From NCBI GenBank assembly GCA_021851785.1, contig JAJZBV010000005.1:1-64000 (forward strand): a stretch of DNA of 64,000 bases, read 5' to 3'. Of the stretch, positions 63,724 to 64,000 are shown one piece after another; position 1 is the stretch's first letter, and each line of letters starts with the position of its first letter. The notes beneath the pieces are model-generated. The model worked only from the letters and a program-made list of their open reading frames with translations, had not been told where the DNA came from and did not search any database. The position numbers and the translations under genes are program-made. The DNA comes from Pseudomonadota bacterium. Lineage in GTDB: Bacteria > Pseudomonadota > Alphaproteobacteria > Acetobacterales > Acetobacteraceae.

Positions 63724-64000
63724 TCAGGGTTTTTGTCGCGGCACCGGCAGATATTCGACATTGCCGCCCCGGGCCTGCATCGGCTGCGGGTAGAGATCCA
63801 TCAATTGCAGCACATCCTCGGGCATATCGGTGCTGACCGGAAGACCGAGCGCTTTCGCCTCGGCGGCGGAAATCGGGTAGTCATGGGTCCAGGTGCCGGT
63901 GGCGAGGGTCTCGGCGATGCGTTTCGCTTCGGTCTCGGGAAGACGATGGGCGAGCAGTTCCTCTGCCGTTGCTTTCACCTGGGCGATCGCCTTGCGCCCG
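63724..64000 (-). CDS. SDH (ClpP-class) serine protease-like protein, C-terminal part (cut by edge)
   Basis: The visible 91 residues include WTHDYPISAAEAKALGLPVS and DMPEDVLQLMDLYPQPMQAR, ending with VEYLPVPRQKP. This matches the C-terminus of the serine dehydrogenase proteinase (SDH_sah) family, related to ClpP-type proteases. The catalytic Ser/Lys part is outside the window, so activity cannot be judged. It precedes the AMP-ligase gene by 34 bases and is probably cotranscribed. Confidence 0.7.
   Translation of the reverse strand, partial: GRKAIAQVKATAEELLAHRLPETEAKRIAETLATGTWTHDYPISAAEAKALGLPVSTDMPEDVLQLMDLYPQPMQARGGNVEYLPVPRQKP

Overview
The window is a contiguous piece of a high-GC alphaproteobacterial chromosome. 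The family Acetobacteraceae fits best. I infer this from HisZ, a giant Hint-domain repeat protein, the dnaX-linked small SRP RNA, DUF721-DsbA-SMC next to mutY, and the codon bias. No database search was run. Almost all of it is coding, genes overlap heavily (ATGA/GTGA/TGATG junctions), and no CRISPR array, prophage, plasmid gene or transposase was found.

Left part (1-30.8 kb) is mixed housekeeping. Minus-strand dciA-like, dsbA-like and smc (cut by the left edge) diverge from mutY and an MFS exporter. After ispD and tRNA-Thr(GGU) comes a 5.5-kb gene for a beta-strand-repeat protein with a C-terminal Hint domain, the most unusual gene here. Then, on minus, come dnaX, ybaB, recR and an L,D-transpeptidase, with the SRP RNA upstream of dnaX. 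Plus-strand genes follow: an acuI-like oxidoreductase, an M20 peptidase, two linked genes of unknown function, hisZ and purA. A zinicin-like protein, a CDF transporter and a TonB protein come next. A run of three palindromic repeat elements (24460-24832) follows. Finally there is a tightly overlapped minus-strand chain (GGT-like lipoprotein, an 11-codon ORF, rsmB, GNAT), a second DsbA-like protein and small unknowns.

Middle and right part (31.0-59.7 kb) is the transcription and translation core, all on the plus strand: rplK-rplA-rplJ-rplL-rpoB-rpoC, a terminator, one lysE-like gene, rpsL-rpsG-tuf (without fusA), then the S10, spc and alpha operons (rpsJ to rplO, secY, adk, rpsM, rpsK, rpoA, rplQ). 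Promoter-like sequences precede rpsL and rpsM, and a leader rich in inverted repeats precedes rplJ. This one block supplies RNA polymerase core subunits, most ribosomal proteins, EF-Tu, the translocon channel and adenylate kinase.

The end (59.7-64 kb) holds tRNA-Ser(UGA), a class-V aminotransferase, a periplasmic PEBP-family protein, an acyl-CoA-synthetase-like AMP ligase and the C-terminus of an SDH-type (ClpP-class) serine protease-like protein cut by the right edge.

No complete undescribed system is evident. The best leads are the Hint-repeat protein, the unknown gene pair at 17249-19614, the palindromic mosaic after tonB, and the overlap chain with the 11-codon ORF before rsmB.
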